Shown piece after piece: positions 47,901 through 58,612 of a stretch of 64,000 nucleotides of DNA. The DNA comes from Cryptomeria japonica (Eukaryota; Streptophyta; Pinopsida; Cupressales; Cupressaceae): assembly GCF_030272615.1 (NCBI RefSeq), contig NC_081412.1:340563370-340627369 (forward strand). Direction: 5' to 3'. Numbering within the stretch: the first letter of the stretch is position 1; each line of letters begins with the position of its first letter. The notes beneath the pieces are model-generated. The model was not told where the DNA came from. It ran no database searches and was given only the letters and a program-made list of their open reading frames with translations. A program made the translations under genes and the position numbers.

Positions 47901-48797
47901 TAAAGGCATCGTTTATTATTTTGTAATGCGCCTTTGCGTTGTCAAGAGGGAGTTGGGTGTAATACTCCCACACCTTCTTGTTCTCTTCCTCATCTCTGAG
48001 CTGGCCCTCTGTCTTTAACCATGGAAATTTTCCTGCTCGCGCTGCTACCCAGACCACATATGAAGTGAAAAATAATTTCTTCATTTTATGCACATCTACC
48101 AATTGCTTGTGTATATTATCTGATAAGATCTGAGCCCAGTCAAAATATTTCTTGCCAATCAGAATAGTAGTCATGTAGTGAAACATCCATGGGTGGAAGT
48201 GTCAGCAATCTGTCTTGTCGAAGGCCTTGCTCAGCATAATAATCAGGTGACATTATGGCTCCTTGAAATTTTCCCTTAGAATGTCATTGGCCTTTATCCT
48301 ATTTTCTTTTCCTCCTCGAGCCAATTTTCATTCATATGCCTTTTTCTTGAAGTAGCATCCCTATCCCATACCTCGACCGCTTCTTCTTCAATTGTTAACA
48401 ACATCTCTTCCTCTCTTGAAGGAATACCAAACACATATCCTAGCATGTCAATAGATAAATCTATCACTATCCTTCCTTGGGCATCGATGCACTTCCTAGT
48501 GTCTGCATTGTAAAAGTGTGTCACGGTCATAATGAATTCAGGGGCTTGGATGGATTGGGGAAAAACAATTGCTTCTAACAGCTCTAATCTCTTGATCCTC
48601 CTGTAAGGAGCCTCTAACCTTGGTTTATCCAATTGTGTTGCAATATCCTCTAATTCAACATGTCCTACCTTTGTGTCAGTTACCCACTTGATTTGGTCAT
48701 CCAATTTTGACACATAAACCTGCCCCTGATAATGGTACTTTATGGTTGTGGGGAGTCTATCCAATTCCTTGCCTTTCTTGCTAGAAGTTGGGTCCAT
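44992..48797 (-). pseudogene. Unknown degenerate gene X1
   Basis: Start MDPTSSKKGKELDRL (48797) follows ttctttcttgcag, a good intron acceptor. The first 167 codons include RIKRLELLEAIVFPQSIQ and VIDLSIDMLGYVFGIPSREE; after a shift come FHYMTTILIGKKYFDWAQIL and FTSYVVWVAARAGKFPW (48186-47821). A Lys/Glu-rich segment (47258-46653: KELLKKFKEKMRKAEIL, then Thr/Pro-rich) and a final helical stretch (ITQCQHVIETIEELEGRRKNV, stop 44992) follow. The pattern recalls plant transposon-associated accessory proteins of unknown function. Many stops and at least two shifts make it a pseudogene. It has its own upstream TATA box. Captured host gene is an alternative. Confidence 0.55.
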
Positions 48798-48879
48798 CTA
48801 ATTTTTTGATCTGCAAGAAAGAACCACAAATTAGCCTATCACATCATAAAATATATCAATTATATTATCCACTTTGGGA

Positions 48880-50235
48880 CTCTCGGACTCTAGGGTTTTG
48901 GGGTGAAAAACTCTTTTTTTAAACAATTGACCTCAAGACCCCAGGGACCCGAGGTTCCGAGGTCAAGATGGGCTAAAATAACATGGCCTGGAACTTCAGG
49001 GTTCCAAAGTTTTAGGGTGGACCAAGACAACGGATCCCGTGACTCTAGGGTTCTAGAGTTCTAGGGTGGACCAAAACAATGGATCCCGGGACTCTAGGGT
49101 TTCGAATTTTTGGGGTAAGACAAGACTTAAAACAATAAACCCAGAACTCCGGGGTCTCGGGGTGCACTAAGTGTGCAGCTCATTCAAGACTTCAGGGACC
49201 CGAAGTCCTGAGGTAATTCAACGAATGTCCTAAAAGGAAGGAACTTCGAAACTCTGGGGTTTAGAGGTTCTGTGTAGTTCATCACTTGGTCAGAAAGGGG
49301 GGTCCAGAACTCCAGGGATCCAGGGTTTCGAGGTAAACACACACTCCAAAAAAGATCAACCTCGGGACTCCGAGGTTCTGAGGTGAAACAATTGCTGAGC
49401 CTGAAATTCTGGGGTTCTAGGGTTGGAAAACCCTAAGGGATGCGGGAAGAACACGAACATGCAAAACAAGAAAAAAAATAAAAAAAATAAATCTAAGATA
49501 AAAAACTAAAAGATCTAAACAAGAAAACACAAAGAGGGCAAATAAATCTACCAACCTAGAAGAAGAAATCATTCGAAAACTCGGCGATATTAAGGTGCGA
49601 AGTCGGGAGGCAGAGCAAAGAAATTGGAAAACTTGAATGCACAAATGAGCTCAAAAAGGTTCATTTCCTCTATTTATACCCTCGATATTCCATCTATACA
49701 ATCGCCTTAAACATGACCTCGAGACTCTAGGGTTCCGGACTTCTGAGGTGAAAACACAGAAAAGCCAAAAAAACCACAAGCAGATCTCAGAACTTTGGAG
49801 TTCCGGGGTTCCAACGTTTGAACAAGCAGGGGCACCTCAGGACTCCGGGGTTTCGAGGTGGACAAAGAAAAAAAACAAGCAAAGCAACTTCGGGACTTCT
49901 AGGTTCCGGAGTTCCAGGGTTGGAAAAACAACACAACTTTGGGATTTGGGTTTTGGGGTTCCGAAATGACTAGCAACAAAACATGAAGAACTCAGAATTC
50001 CAGGATTCCAGGGTTCCAAGACTTCAACGAAAAAAAAGAGACAAGGCACAACCTTGGGACTCCGAGGTTCCAAGGTTGTGACCAACACAAGAAACAAAAT
50101 CCTACCTCGGAACTCCGGGGCTCCGGGATAAGAACAAAAACAAGAACAAGTGCCTACCTTGGAACTCTAGGGTTTCAGGGTAGGACTTCAAAATAGGCAA
50201 AGGACACTTTGGGACTTTAGGGTTCCAGAGTTCCG
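48880..50235 (-). repeat. Array of about 20 degenerate palindromic repeats around the X1 promoter
   Basis: A motif close to cctcgggactccggggttccgagg recurs at irregular 45-60 base spacing (for example near 48930, 49185, 49357, 49718, 49826, 50052, 50104). Its ends (cctcgg/ccgagg) are self-complementary, and A-rich spacers separate the copies. There are about ten copies on each side of a TATA box at 49671, with a gap of about 250 bases between the halves. The copies are degenerate and the spacers are not unique sequences of fixed length, so this is not a CRISPR array. It looks like minisatellite-type promoter/5' UTR sequence of the X1 unit. Confidence 0.75.
49671..49678 (-). promoter_or_regulatory. 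TATA box of X1
   Basis: The minus strand reads ggTATAAATAgagg, a near-perfect plant TATA box, about 870 bases before the X1 ATG. The sequence downstream has the C/T-rich look of a 5' UTR and ends at a probable intron acceptor just before the ATG. Confidence 0.65.
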
Positions 50236-50534
50236 AAGTGTCAAGGCAAAAACTAAAAAAACAAAGCAACAAAAAGAAAAAAGGAGGGACCCATATTTTC
50301 AAGACAAGGAAACTAATGGGGTTAGGTATGCAGGGCATAACACCTACAACTTGCCCCTTCATCCTAAACCATAATCTAATATGTTTGTTTCCATCAGAGA
50401 CTTTGACCAACATATAGGTGTTTTGGATTTTTGAAGTAGTTTTGAGTTTTTTAGTGTTTTGAGGAGTTTTTGAATGATACACCATAGAAACAATTACAAA
50501 TAGAAACTAAACTAATTTTGAAAATTGAAATCAA
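50236..50534. other. No gene seen
   Basis: This A-rich sequence lies between the palindrome array and the gag fragment at 50535. A minus-strand frame of 127 codons runs through it, but it reflects the repeat array and low complexity. Confidence 0.4.
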
Positions 50535-51150
50535 ATGCTAAAAAGTCAGAAGAACAAAGGTGATATGGGAGGACTTGGATTTGAGAAAGGAGAAAGCTCC
50601 GGATTTGGTCAAAGCAATCATTAGAAGAATAAGAGAACTCCAGTAAGACAAACTAATGATTACAAATTCAATGGTAAATGCTTTGTTTGCAATAAATTTG
50701 GTCATATGGAAAGTCAATGCAGAAATAGAGCTAATCAGAATACTACAACATTCTTCGGTCAATGTTTCAATTGCAATAAGTATGGTCATAAGTCAATTGA
50801 ATGTAGAAGTATGGTAAATAGGAGGAATGTAAGATGCTATGCTTATTGAATATTTGGAAATATTGCTAACCAAAACGGATCAAAAGGAAATCAAGGGAAT
50901 TTCAAGCCTAATCAGAGAAACAACATTGTTTGTTGTGATTGCAAAAAAATCGGTCATATTCCAAAATACTGTAGAAGCAAGAATGCGAGTAAGAATGCTC
51001 TGGTAGACAAGAGAAAAGCAGATGAAAAAGGAAAATAAAGGGTTGAAGAGATCAAAGAACAACACAAGAATATGTGGGTAAAGAAAGAAGATTCAAATAC
51101 AACGAATGGGTCTGCACCTGATCCCAGTGTTGGATCTTCATCCGGTAACT
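50535..51150 (+). pseudogene. Copia-type gag C-terminus with several zinc knuckles
   Basis: The reading begins MLKSQKNKGDMGGLGFEKGE, the conserved linker found before the zinc knuckles of many plant copia gag proteins. CFVCNKFGHMESQC (about 50679) and CFNCNKYGHKSIEC (about 50763) follow, then a decayed third knuckle (CYAYxxFGN) and CCDCKKIGHIPKYC (about 50932). One or two knuckles are usual, so four are notable. A Lys-rich tail runs to a stop near 51149. Stops after QSNH, CYAY and KADEKGK break the frame. The N-terminal gag is missing at 50535, where the sequence changes abruptly. No protease or pol follows. Confidence 0.8.
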
Positions 51151-51567
51151 AAGGCATTTGGCCTTAGGGGAAGCTTTTCATGTATCCCCTTTCTGAGATC
51201 TGTTACCGGCTGTACATGGTTGCAGATGGATGTATATGGTTGTATAGATGATCCTAAGAGATATCCATAAGAGATTATTCTGATTTAATACTTCGATATA
51301 ATGTTCATGAGTTGCAGGGTATCTAGAAGGACTTTAGGGTTGAGAATTTATTTCACCTTAAAGTTAGGTATTCAAAAGATAAAAAGGCACTTTGACATTC
51401 ATTTTTCACATTGCGTGCAAGACGAGAGAACTAAAAAGTATGGCAAAGAAGATTGTCCAGCGAAAACAAAGCTTGTGAAGATTCGACAAAGATATCTTGT
51501 ATCCAGTTGAAGTCAAAAAGTTTTTTTCTAAGTTCGAAGCTATTTGTTCATAACCTAGATTGCAATA

Positions 51568-52965
51568 ATGTCATCTTCTTGTTTTGGTGTGGTGACTCCA
51601 CTTGTTTTCGAGATAATCGATAGGACAAGGCCTCAATTCAAAAAGCATCCTTACAAATCAATAGAAGATGATATGAATGGTGCATTCTCATATGTTTCGT
51701 ATGGGGCATTGCATGTCGAAGACGTTAGGGCATATATCCACTGCAATATTGAGGAGCTTGGAAATGTAGAAATGCTATCTCTCTACACCAAACATATAAT
51801 TGATGGTATGGGCAATCTTAAACCTGATTTCAAATCTTTGTAGGATAAGGGTTTCATTCAGTTCATGAACTTTCCGATTTTCGATGAACTCGAATGGGTT
51901 AGGTATTTTTTGAGCAGAGTACATGATGAATTTATATGGCTGGATAAATCTTACAATATTACTAAGATTACAATCCAGGCAGTAACATGTTTGAATGCAA
52001 CCAGTGAAGTCCTTAGTCTAAGGAATGTGAAAAACACAACAGTGAAAAAGGTAACCGGTCCACAACATGACAACAAATCCATGAAAATTAGTGATATTGT
52101 TGAGTATGATGTGAGATTTACATCCATGGTGATTGGCTATAAGATATATCAATCTAGCAAAGCTAATATAGTCTTCGATACTGCAATTTATGCAACATAT
52201 CAAATCCTAAAGGTGAACAAGTTGTATGACTTGTGCAGAGTACTGCAGAGTGAATTGATGAGCAATTTGAAGAAGATCAAACAAGATAAGAAGCACGTCT
52301 TTAAGTTTGGCACTTTGATTGTCTATTTGGTACTTTATTTCATGAATGAGATCCTTGGTGTAGGTAAGGTACAATGGGCATATGATAAACTAGTGGTTGT
52401 ACAAATTAAGGAAGCTTTGCAAGGATTGGGTGATGGACAAGCACAAAAATTTGTTTTGTGGGGTTATTTCAAATCATTCCAAGGCATGATGTAGAGTAGG
52501 GAAAGGATCCTGAAGGAGATTGTCGAGAAATATGAGGAAACCATATGCTTCATGGTGGATATTGATCAATGCTCGATGGAAGTTGTTGATCCTAGAATAG
52601 TATGGATCATGCCCATGGGGTTTGAAGTTGATGCTAATAATATTAACATGTACGCTCAACATATTTTGAGCAAGCCTGTGGATGAGAAGAAAGAGAGATT
52701 TGGTACTTATTAAGAGAAGATTCTAAGCTTGCATTCTCAATTCACTAGGCCCAGTATGTAGAAGAGAGTAAGGAAAGAAGTAGAATAGCTTGCTGAAGAC
52801 ATGGGTATCACAAAGGAAGCTATCCACAGAGCTAGAGAGTAGAATATCCTGAAAGAGGAGGACACGGTTCAACCAAAGAAGACTAAACCTACCTTTACTC
52901 CTCCGAAGCGAAGGAAAACAAAGTCAGCACCCTCCTCCGTTGCTCAAAGCAGGCAAATACCATAG
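51568..52965 (+). pseudogene. Accessory ORF (465 codons) downstream of copia-type gag, unknown function
   Basis: One frame from MSSSCFGVVTPLVFEIIDR to the stop at 52963-52965 is interrupted only by TAG/TAA codons (51841, 52492 and four more after 52700), each expected from CAG/CAA. It shows a hydrophobic N-terminal half with DKSYNITKITIQAVTCLNAT and a middle rich in helices (YAIYQIL-like, FVLWGYFKSF). The tail is strongly basic and proline-rich (KKTKPTFTPPKRRKTKS), resembling a nuclear localisation signal. It occupies the place of pol in an otherwise gag-only unit. No enzyme motifs were seen. It may belong with the plant retroelement accessory proteins typified by the LINE third ORF. Confidence 0.6.
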
Positions 52966-53060
52966 AACTGATTCTAATTTTTCAAACAGATATTTGAATG
53001 TGACTTGGGCGCTTCCCCACTACAATCAAGACAATCACTTGACATCTTTTTGCGCTCATT

Positions 53061-53280
53061 CACTAGGATATCCTCTCTATCCTAGACTGGAGATTTTGTA
53101 ACATCAGCAGATAGGCTCCCCATTTCACCTTCTTTCTACCTACAACTTTTTATCTCATCCCTTGTTCGAAGATCAAACATTTCAAATGTTCTTCTTGCAT
53201 AATAGTGCATCGCCTTGACACAACTAGGAATATCACTTTCTACAGGTTCAAAAAATTCAATGATAGCTTAGCTAATTTGG
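53061..53280 (-). pseudogene. Possible captured exon, unidentified
   Basis: A minus-strand frame reads EFFEPVESDIPSC, then KAMHYYARRTFEMFDLRTRDE and, after one stop, EGEMGSLSADVTKSP. The composition is that of a soluble protein rather than chance AT-rich sequence, but no family was recognised. It abuts a gag-like plus-strand fragment and lies 140 bases from the reductase exon. Confidence 0.3.
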
Positions 53281-53310
53281 ATGAGATGCTAAAAAGTCAG
53301 AACAAAGGTG
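53238..53310 (+). repeat. Duplicated copia gag linker fragment, copy 1
   Basis: The plus strand reads KFNDSLANLDEMLKSQ, the gag linker found at 50535. A second copy is at 53580-53690. Both are followed by a shared sequence with caatgcaatatga and aagaatgacaatttatttc, so gag piece and intron-like sequence were duplicated together. Confidence 0.7.
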
Positions 53311-53417
53311 GTGTGAAAATAACAATGACACTTACAACAATGCAATATGATAAAGAATGACAATTTATTTCATTAATCAACAATAAAAATAAAAATGACA
53401 CTTACATCTGGCAGTTC

Positions 53418-53577
53418 CATCTGCATAAATAACAATTTTGTCTCTTGGAGGAGCTATTAGGCCAAGCTGGGCAAAATTAGCAAGAAAGTAGCCTGCAAAA
53501 CTGTTGGCAATAACATATGTGTACGGAATGCCCTCTTTTTCAATAGTCCTATGGATTTTAACTTTCAAGTCAAACAA
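53418..53577 (-). pseudogene. Exon fragment of a PCBER/isoflavone reductase-like gene
   Basis: The minus strand reads FDLKVKIHRTIEKEGIPYTY, then SFAGYFLANFAQLGL and APPRDKIVIYADGTAR. This matches the NADPH-dependent reductase family of phenylcoumaran benzylic ether, pinoresinol-lariciresinol and isoflavone reductases (KA.VRRAIE.EGIPYTYV, FAGYFL, PPRDKVVI.GDGN). These soluble enzymes act in lignan and flavonoid metabolism. Just after the match is GTAAGT, a strong splice donor, followed by AT-rich intron-like sequence, so the fragment came from genomic DNA and not from a spliced transcript. Only about 53 of about 310 residues are present. The other exons were not found. Confidence 0.85.
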
Positions 53578-53579
53578 AG

Positions 53580-53745
53580 AAAAATTTAATGCTAGCTCAA
53601 CTAAGTTGGATGAGATGATAAAAATTCAAAAGAACAAAGGTGATATGGGAGGACTTGGATTTGAGAAAGGAGAAATGACACAATAAAAATGAAAATGACA
53701 ATTACAACAATGCAATATGACAAAGAATGACAATTTATTTCTGCT
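53580..53745 (+). repeat. Duplicated gag linker and intron-like sequence, copy 2
   Basis: The plus strand reads KFNASSTKLDEMIKIQKNKG followed by DMGGLGFEKGE, then the shared caatgcaatatga...gacaatttatttc block seen at 53318-53374. It lies directly right of the reductase exon. Confidence 0.7.
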
Positions 53746-54279
53746 CAAAGTGCAATTTTGCATACCAGGTATCCTAAGCTTGCTTGGTTGAGCCTCCTTG
53801 TTTGATTGAACTTCAATATATACCGATGTAGGAGCTTCTTGAGTGTGGTGTCAACTCCAAATGACTTTATTGACTCTAAAATGAATTACCAAAAATAATT
53901 AGAGAAGAACTAAACATACCTAGATGGAAATTTGTCTCCTTGCCAGGTGTGGTCCTCTAAGAATGAAATATTTCCTCAAATTAATGAATATATTGATCAC
54001 CAATGACTTTATTTCTTCGAAATAACTGCTAATGTATTATTCTTTATTGCCAACAATGAAAATCAATGCAAATTGCAAACTTAAAACCCTTGTATTTATT
54101 TTCTTTGAAATCCCATGAAAAGATAGAAGGTATGACCCAACTGGAAGTGGTACAACTGGCTCCAAAATGCCTTCAAACTACTGAACTTGTCTTCTTTCTG
54201 CACTAATTTGAAGTTTTAGATTGTTGGGTGTTGGTGCTACTCATAAATCACTGATTTTTGCCCTTTTTGGAAATATTTT
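53746..54279. other. No gene recognised
   Basis: AT-rich sequence. On the minus strand a cctg|gtatgc junction near 53765-53770 could be a second splice donor after a short exon-like reading (53771-53875), but the encoded peptide was not recognised. Confidence 0.35.
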
Positions 54280-57014
54280 TGAACATCATATCACCTACAT
54301 CAAATGATCTCTCAACTCTATGCCAATCAACATATGTCTTTTGCTAATTTTGTGCCTGCTAAATATTATCATTAAGTCTTAAGGATATCCTGATTCTCCT
54401 GGAGTCAATACTGTACCAAAGGTACTCTACTGTCTCCCATGGCCAAATCCACAAAGGACATAGCATCATAACCATACAGAGCACAAAAAGGTGTCATACC
54501 AATTGACATATGATATTTTGTATTGTAGCAAAACTCTCCCAGATACAACCAACGAACCCAAGCATGCTGCTAGCCTGAAACATTATTACGCAAGTATCCA
54601 TGTATACACTTATTTACAATCTCATTTTTCCCATTAATTTGAGGATGGTAAGTTGTGTTGGGAGTCATCTCTATGCCTATAAGCTGAAACAACTCTTGCC
54701 AAAATGAACTCATGAACCGACTGTCTCTATCACTGACAATGGTATTAGGAATACCATGCAGTCAAAATATCTCTCTGGAAAACACATCAGCAACCCGTGA
54801 CGTATAATTTGCAGATATAGGGAAGAAATGAGTGTATTTGGTCAATCTGGCCACTACCACAAATATGCAGTCTTTCCCTTGCACCTTGGGAAGTCCTGTG
54901 ATGAAATTCATAGAGATACCTATCCATTTTTTTCTCTGGAATGGGCAAAGGTTGCAACAAACTAGCAGGGGATGTATTTTTAATTTTATTTTGTTGGCAA
55001 GCTATACTCTCTCGTACATGCTGTAAAACATCATCTTTGAGGCCCTTCCAAGAGAACCTCTCTCTAATCTACCGGTATGTCTTGCCATACCCATGATGTC
55101 TTACTACAAGTGTGTCATGATAAGTATGTCAAATCTAATTTTTTAATTTACTCTGGAACCAAATAAATTTCATCCACAATAGTGTATTTGTCATCCTGAA
55201 TGATTCCATCCATGATTTCCCATGCTTGTTGATTTTTTGAATATTCAACCAGGAGTTGAGATTTCCAATTAGTTGAAAACTCACTCAACGAACATAGAGT
55301 AGCAATAGAAGGTTTCTTGGATAATGCATTAGTAGCAATATTTTTTTTCCTTTGATATATTCAATGTCAAAGTCATAAGCTTGGATCTTATTAACCCACT
55401 TTTTCTCCTTGTCACTGAGTTCCTTTTGTTCTAAGAAGTACTTTAGGCTGTTATGATCAGTTCTTACCACAAATTTTCCTACAATCAAGTACTGTTTGAA
55501 TTTTGTTAATGCATGCATGATTGCAAGCATTTCCTTGTCATATGTAGAGTATAGCCTCTTATTATTGTTAATTTTTTGACTCTCATATGCAGTAGGATGG
55601 TGATTTTTCATAAGAACTGCCCCCACACCTTTGCCTGAAGCATCACACTCAAGTACAAAAGGTTGGGTGAAATCAGGAAGTGCCAACATAGGGCAAGTAC
55701 TCAACACCTACTTAACTCTATCAAACACCCCTTGTTCCTCCTCAGTCCATCCGAATGCCCCCTTCTTGGTGAGATCTGCCAAAGGTGCTACAAGCTAAGA
55801 ATACCCTATAACAAATCTCTTGTAATAAGCACAAAGCCCAAGAAAACCACGTAATTCTGAGATATTCCTGGGAGGTGGCCAATCAAGTATGGCTTGGATC
55901 TTTTCTTGATGTATCTTGACTCCATCCGCACCAATCACATGAACCAAGTATAGAATATTTGATAGTCCAAATTCACATTTGGACATCTTAGCATACAAAT
56001 ATTGTGACTCCGTAATGCTCAATACTTAATCTAAGTGTCTCAAATGTTCCTCCCATGTTCTGTTGTAAATCAAAATATCACCAAAGAATGCTAAAACAAA
56101 TTTATGCATATGCTTATTAAATACGTGGTTCATGTAGGACCAAAATGTGGCTGGGGCATTAGTGAGGCCAAAAGGCATCACTAGAAACTTGTAGTGATCG
56201 TAGTGGCACCTGAATGCAGTTTTGTGGATGTTTGATTCCTACACCTTCCACTGATGGTACCCCGATCGAAGATCTATCTTCTAGAATTAAACCGCCCCAT
56301 TTAACTCATCTAATAACTCATCAATCCGTGGGATAATATACTTGTTTTTTTATTGTCTTTTTGTTCAAAGCTTGGTAGTCTATACACATTTAATTTTCCA
56401 TCTTTCTTCTTCACCAAAACTAATGAAGAGGCAAAGGATTGGAGTTGGTTCTAATAAATCCCATGTCTAAGATCTCTCTGATAGTCTTCAGTAATTCATC
56501 TCTATATGCATTAGGGTGTATATATGGTGTAGTCGTGATGGGCTTCACACCCTCCTCGATCTCTATAACATGCTCAAAAGCTCTATCTAGAGGTACACTA
56601 GGGGGAATGTCACCAAATACCACCCCATGCTTATCAAAAATTGTTTGAATATCTATGTGAAAAGATCTCTCACCCCATGGGGATGGTGTCTTGGATGAAA
56701 TGTAACACTGAGTCACCCAAATGATATCCCGGTGCCTGAATATAGTCTCCATCCTATATGAAGAAACCACCTTGGGCCCACCATCTAAACAAGCCCTCAA
56801 TATGATTTTCTTACCCCCGGACATAAAATCCAGCTGCATCTAGTGGTGGTCTATGATGTGTCTACCAATTCCCTATAACCATTGCATACCCAAGACTACA
56901 TCGTATTCCTCAAGCCAGAGAACATGGAAATCGTCTGTCAATGTATAATCCTTCATCTAAATATGAAGCTGGGGTATCCTCCTAGTACATCCCAAGATAG
57001 CTCTATCAGCTACC
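54280..57014 (-). pseudogene. Decayed Ty3/gypsy pol (protease, RT, RNase H, integrase)
   Basis: Reading leftward from the copia LTR: protease end (VVLGMQWL), reverse transcriptase start (MQLDFMSGGKKI; HIDIQTIFDKHGVVFGDIP; MGFIRTNSNP), RT core with the catalytic box altered to [27 protein letters not shown], RNase H (LECDASGKGVGAVL; RTDHNSLKYFLEQKEL) and a badly shifted integrase (FSWKGLKDDVLQHVRES; SDRDSRFMSSFWQ; TYHPQ). The last aspartate pair of YxDD is reduced to GD, which would abolish polymerase activity. Gag and the right LTR would lie beyond the copia insertion, probably outside the window. The left LTR was not identified. Confidence 0.88.
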
Positions 57015-58548
57015 TATTGGCAATATTACATTATAACAGACAATGAAAGATTGTTGACATTTCAATAAGGATATTGAGAAGGTTGTTGATGATTATGGAC
57101 ATAACCGATTAAAGATGTTTTACTATCTTGATATTATTATTTTGTCATTGATGTCAAGAAATTGATTTTCTAATTTAGTATGATGTTGCCATATCTTGAG
57201 AAGTATGATATGAAGATTATAAAGAAGTCAGTAAAAGACACAGGAAAGAATATGATGAATAAGGGGATAAGTTATTCAATGGGCAACTACTATCGAGTCA
57301 GACAATGATGAGATCATGATGTTTTAGAATATTTTAACATCATACATATGTTGTAAAATGTAAAGGTTAATACTATACTATGTTATCAAGCAAAGAACCT
57401 AGTCGGTAAACCCTAAGGAACCTAGTCAGTAAACCCTAAGGTTATCACTATTGGTTAATGAAGGCAGAATGTCTACCGAGTGAAGTTTAGTATTCACCGA
57501 GTTACAACCAAGCTATAACAGAATGCATTAAATGTTTACATGTGGTATTTAATGAAAGAAGCTGATGAGCTGGAGCGGATCAATGATTGGTAAGCCATGG
57601 AAGAATTTTGTTAATGAATCTAAGGCAATGGAAAGTCGGCAGGAAGATCTACAACTTAGATTGAACCGCATTACCCTAACACAAGTTCCAAGGTGAATAT
57701 GCAAGTTCCAAGGTGGGGTACAACATTTTCAGATCGAAAGATATAATGAATCTGGACAAGATTGAAGATCTGATGGCTATGATTGATCATGGGAAATGTG
57801 ATCAAGAAGATTAAGGGGTTAGAAGATTGTTTATAAATAGGAAACTGTTGATAAACGAGGTATGCGGGCAAGTGTATGCATAGGGATGCTACATAGTGAT
57901 TACCGAGCACAGAAGCTTGAAGACCTGTTAGAATAACAGAGTATTGATGCCCAGCAGATAGACAAGATTAGTTCTATGTCTAGATGTATTGAACAAATAG
58001 GAATCTGCTTTAGCATTTTAGATGTGAAGTTGCAGATAGATTTTTATTACTGTTATTTTGTGAAAGTGATAGAAAATCTCTTAACCGAGTGGACTTAACA
58101 GTCTTATATGTAAATCCTCTAGCAAGGTGACATTCTGATTGAGTGTTTGCAATCCTTTGACAAGGTCACTTCTAACAAAGTGAAGATCCTAACAAATTTG
58201 AGGGAAATCCCTTAACCGGGTCACATCTAGCAATGTGTTTGTAATCTTTAACAGGATTTTCTTTTAACCGAGAATACTCTAGAAGAGTATATTTCTTAGT
58301 GGGTCCGAAATCCCACAGTGGTTTTTCCCTATTTGGGTTTCCACGTTAAATCTGGTGTTATGAGGTTTATATTGTTCATATGCTTTTGAGTTTGCATGTT
58401 TGACAGTTTTTGGTTATATGACTGATATATATGTTACCAAGGTTGAATCTGATGTTTTTATGGATGATTAAGTTTGTATGATTCACCCCCTCCCCTCTCA
58501 TCTTGTTGGCTATTGGATCTGTACTTATATTAAGAATCAGAACTATCA
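57015..58548 (+). repeat. 5' LTR of a nearly intact copia element
   Basis: This repeat (1534 bp) starts tattggcaatatta (TG expected; the 3' copy has TG) and ends aactatca, two bases before TGGTATCAGAGC. It matches the sequence from 63238. It carries two 23-bp tandem units with the telo-box AAACCCTAA (57395-57440), and a 12-base segment (atattgagaagg near 57067) missing from the 3' copy. gattcaccccctcc lies near its end. Confidence 0.93.
57395..57440 (+). repeat. Two 23-bp tandem units with telo-box AAACCCTAA
   Basis: The units gaacctagtc[g/a]gtaaaccctaag are head to tail. The matching site in the 3' LTR (63606-63674) has three. AAACCCTAA matches the plant telo-box bound by TRB-type proteins in promoters. 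Confidence 0.9.
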
Positions 58549-58550
58549 AT

Positions 58551-58562
58551 TGGTATCAGAGC
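58551..58562 (+). other. Primer-binding site, initiator tRNA-Met type
   Basis: TGGTATCAGAGC starts two bases after the 5' LTR end. Confidence 0.95.
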
Positions 58563-58612
58563 TTTGGACTCCGAAAGGAAAGTTTAAAGGCACTTGAGTT
58601 AAAGATCCAAAG

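Noticed and set aside
48880-50235. CRISPR-like appearance of spaced palindromic repeats
   Set aside because: Repeats are degenerate, spacing is irregular, spacers are A-rich and alike, and the context is a plant genome with no cas genes.
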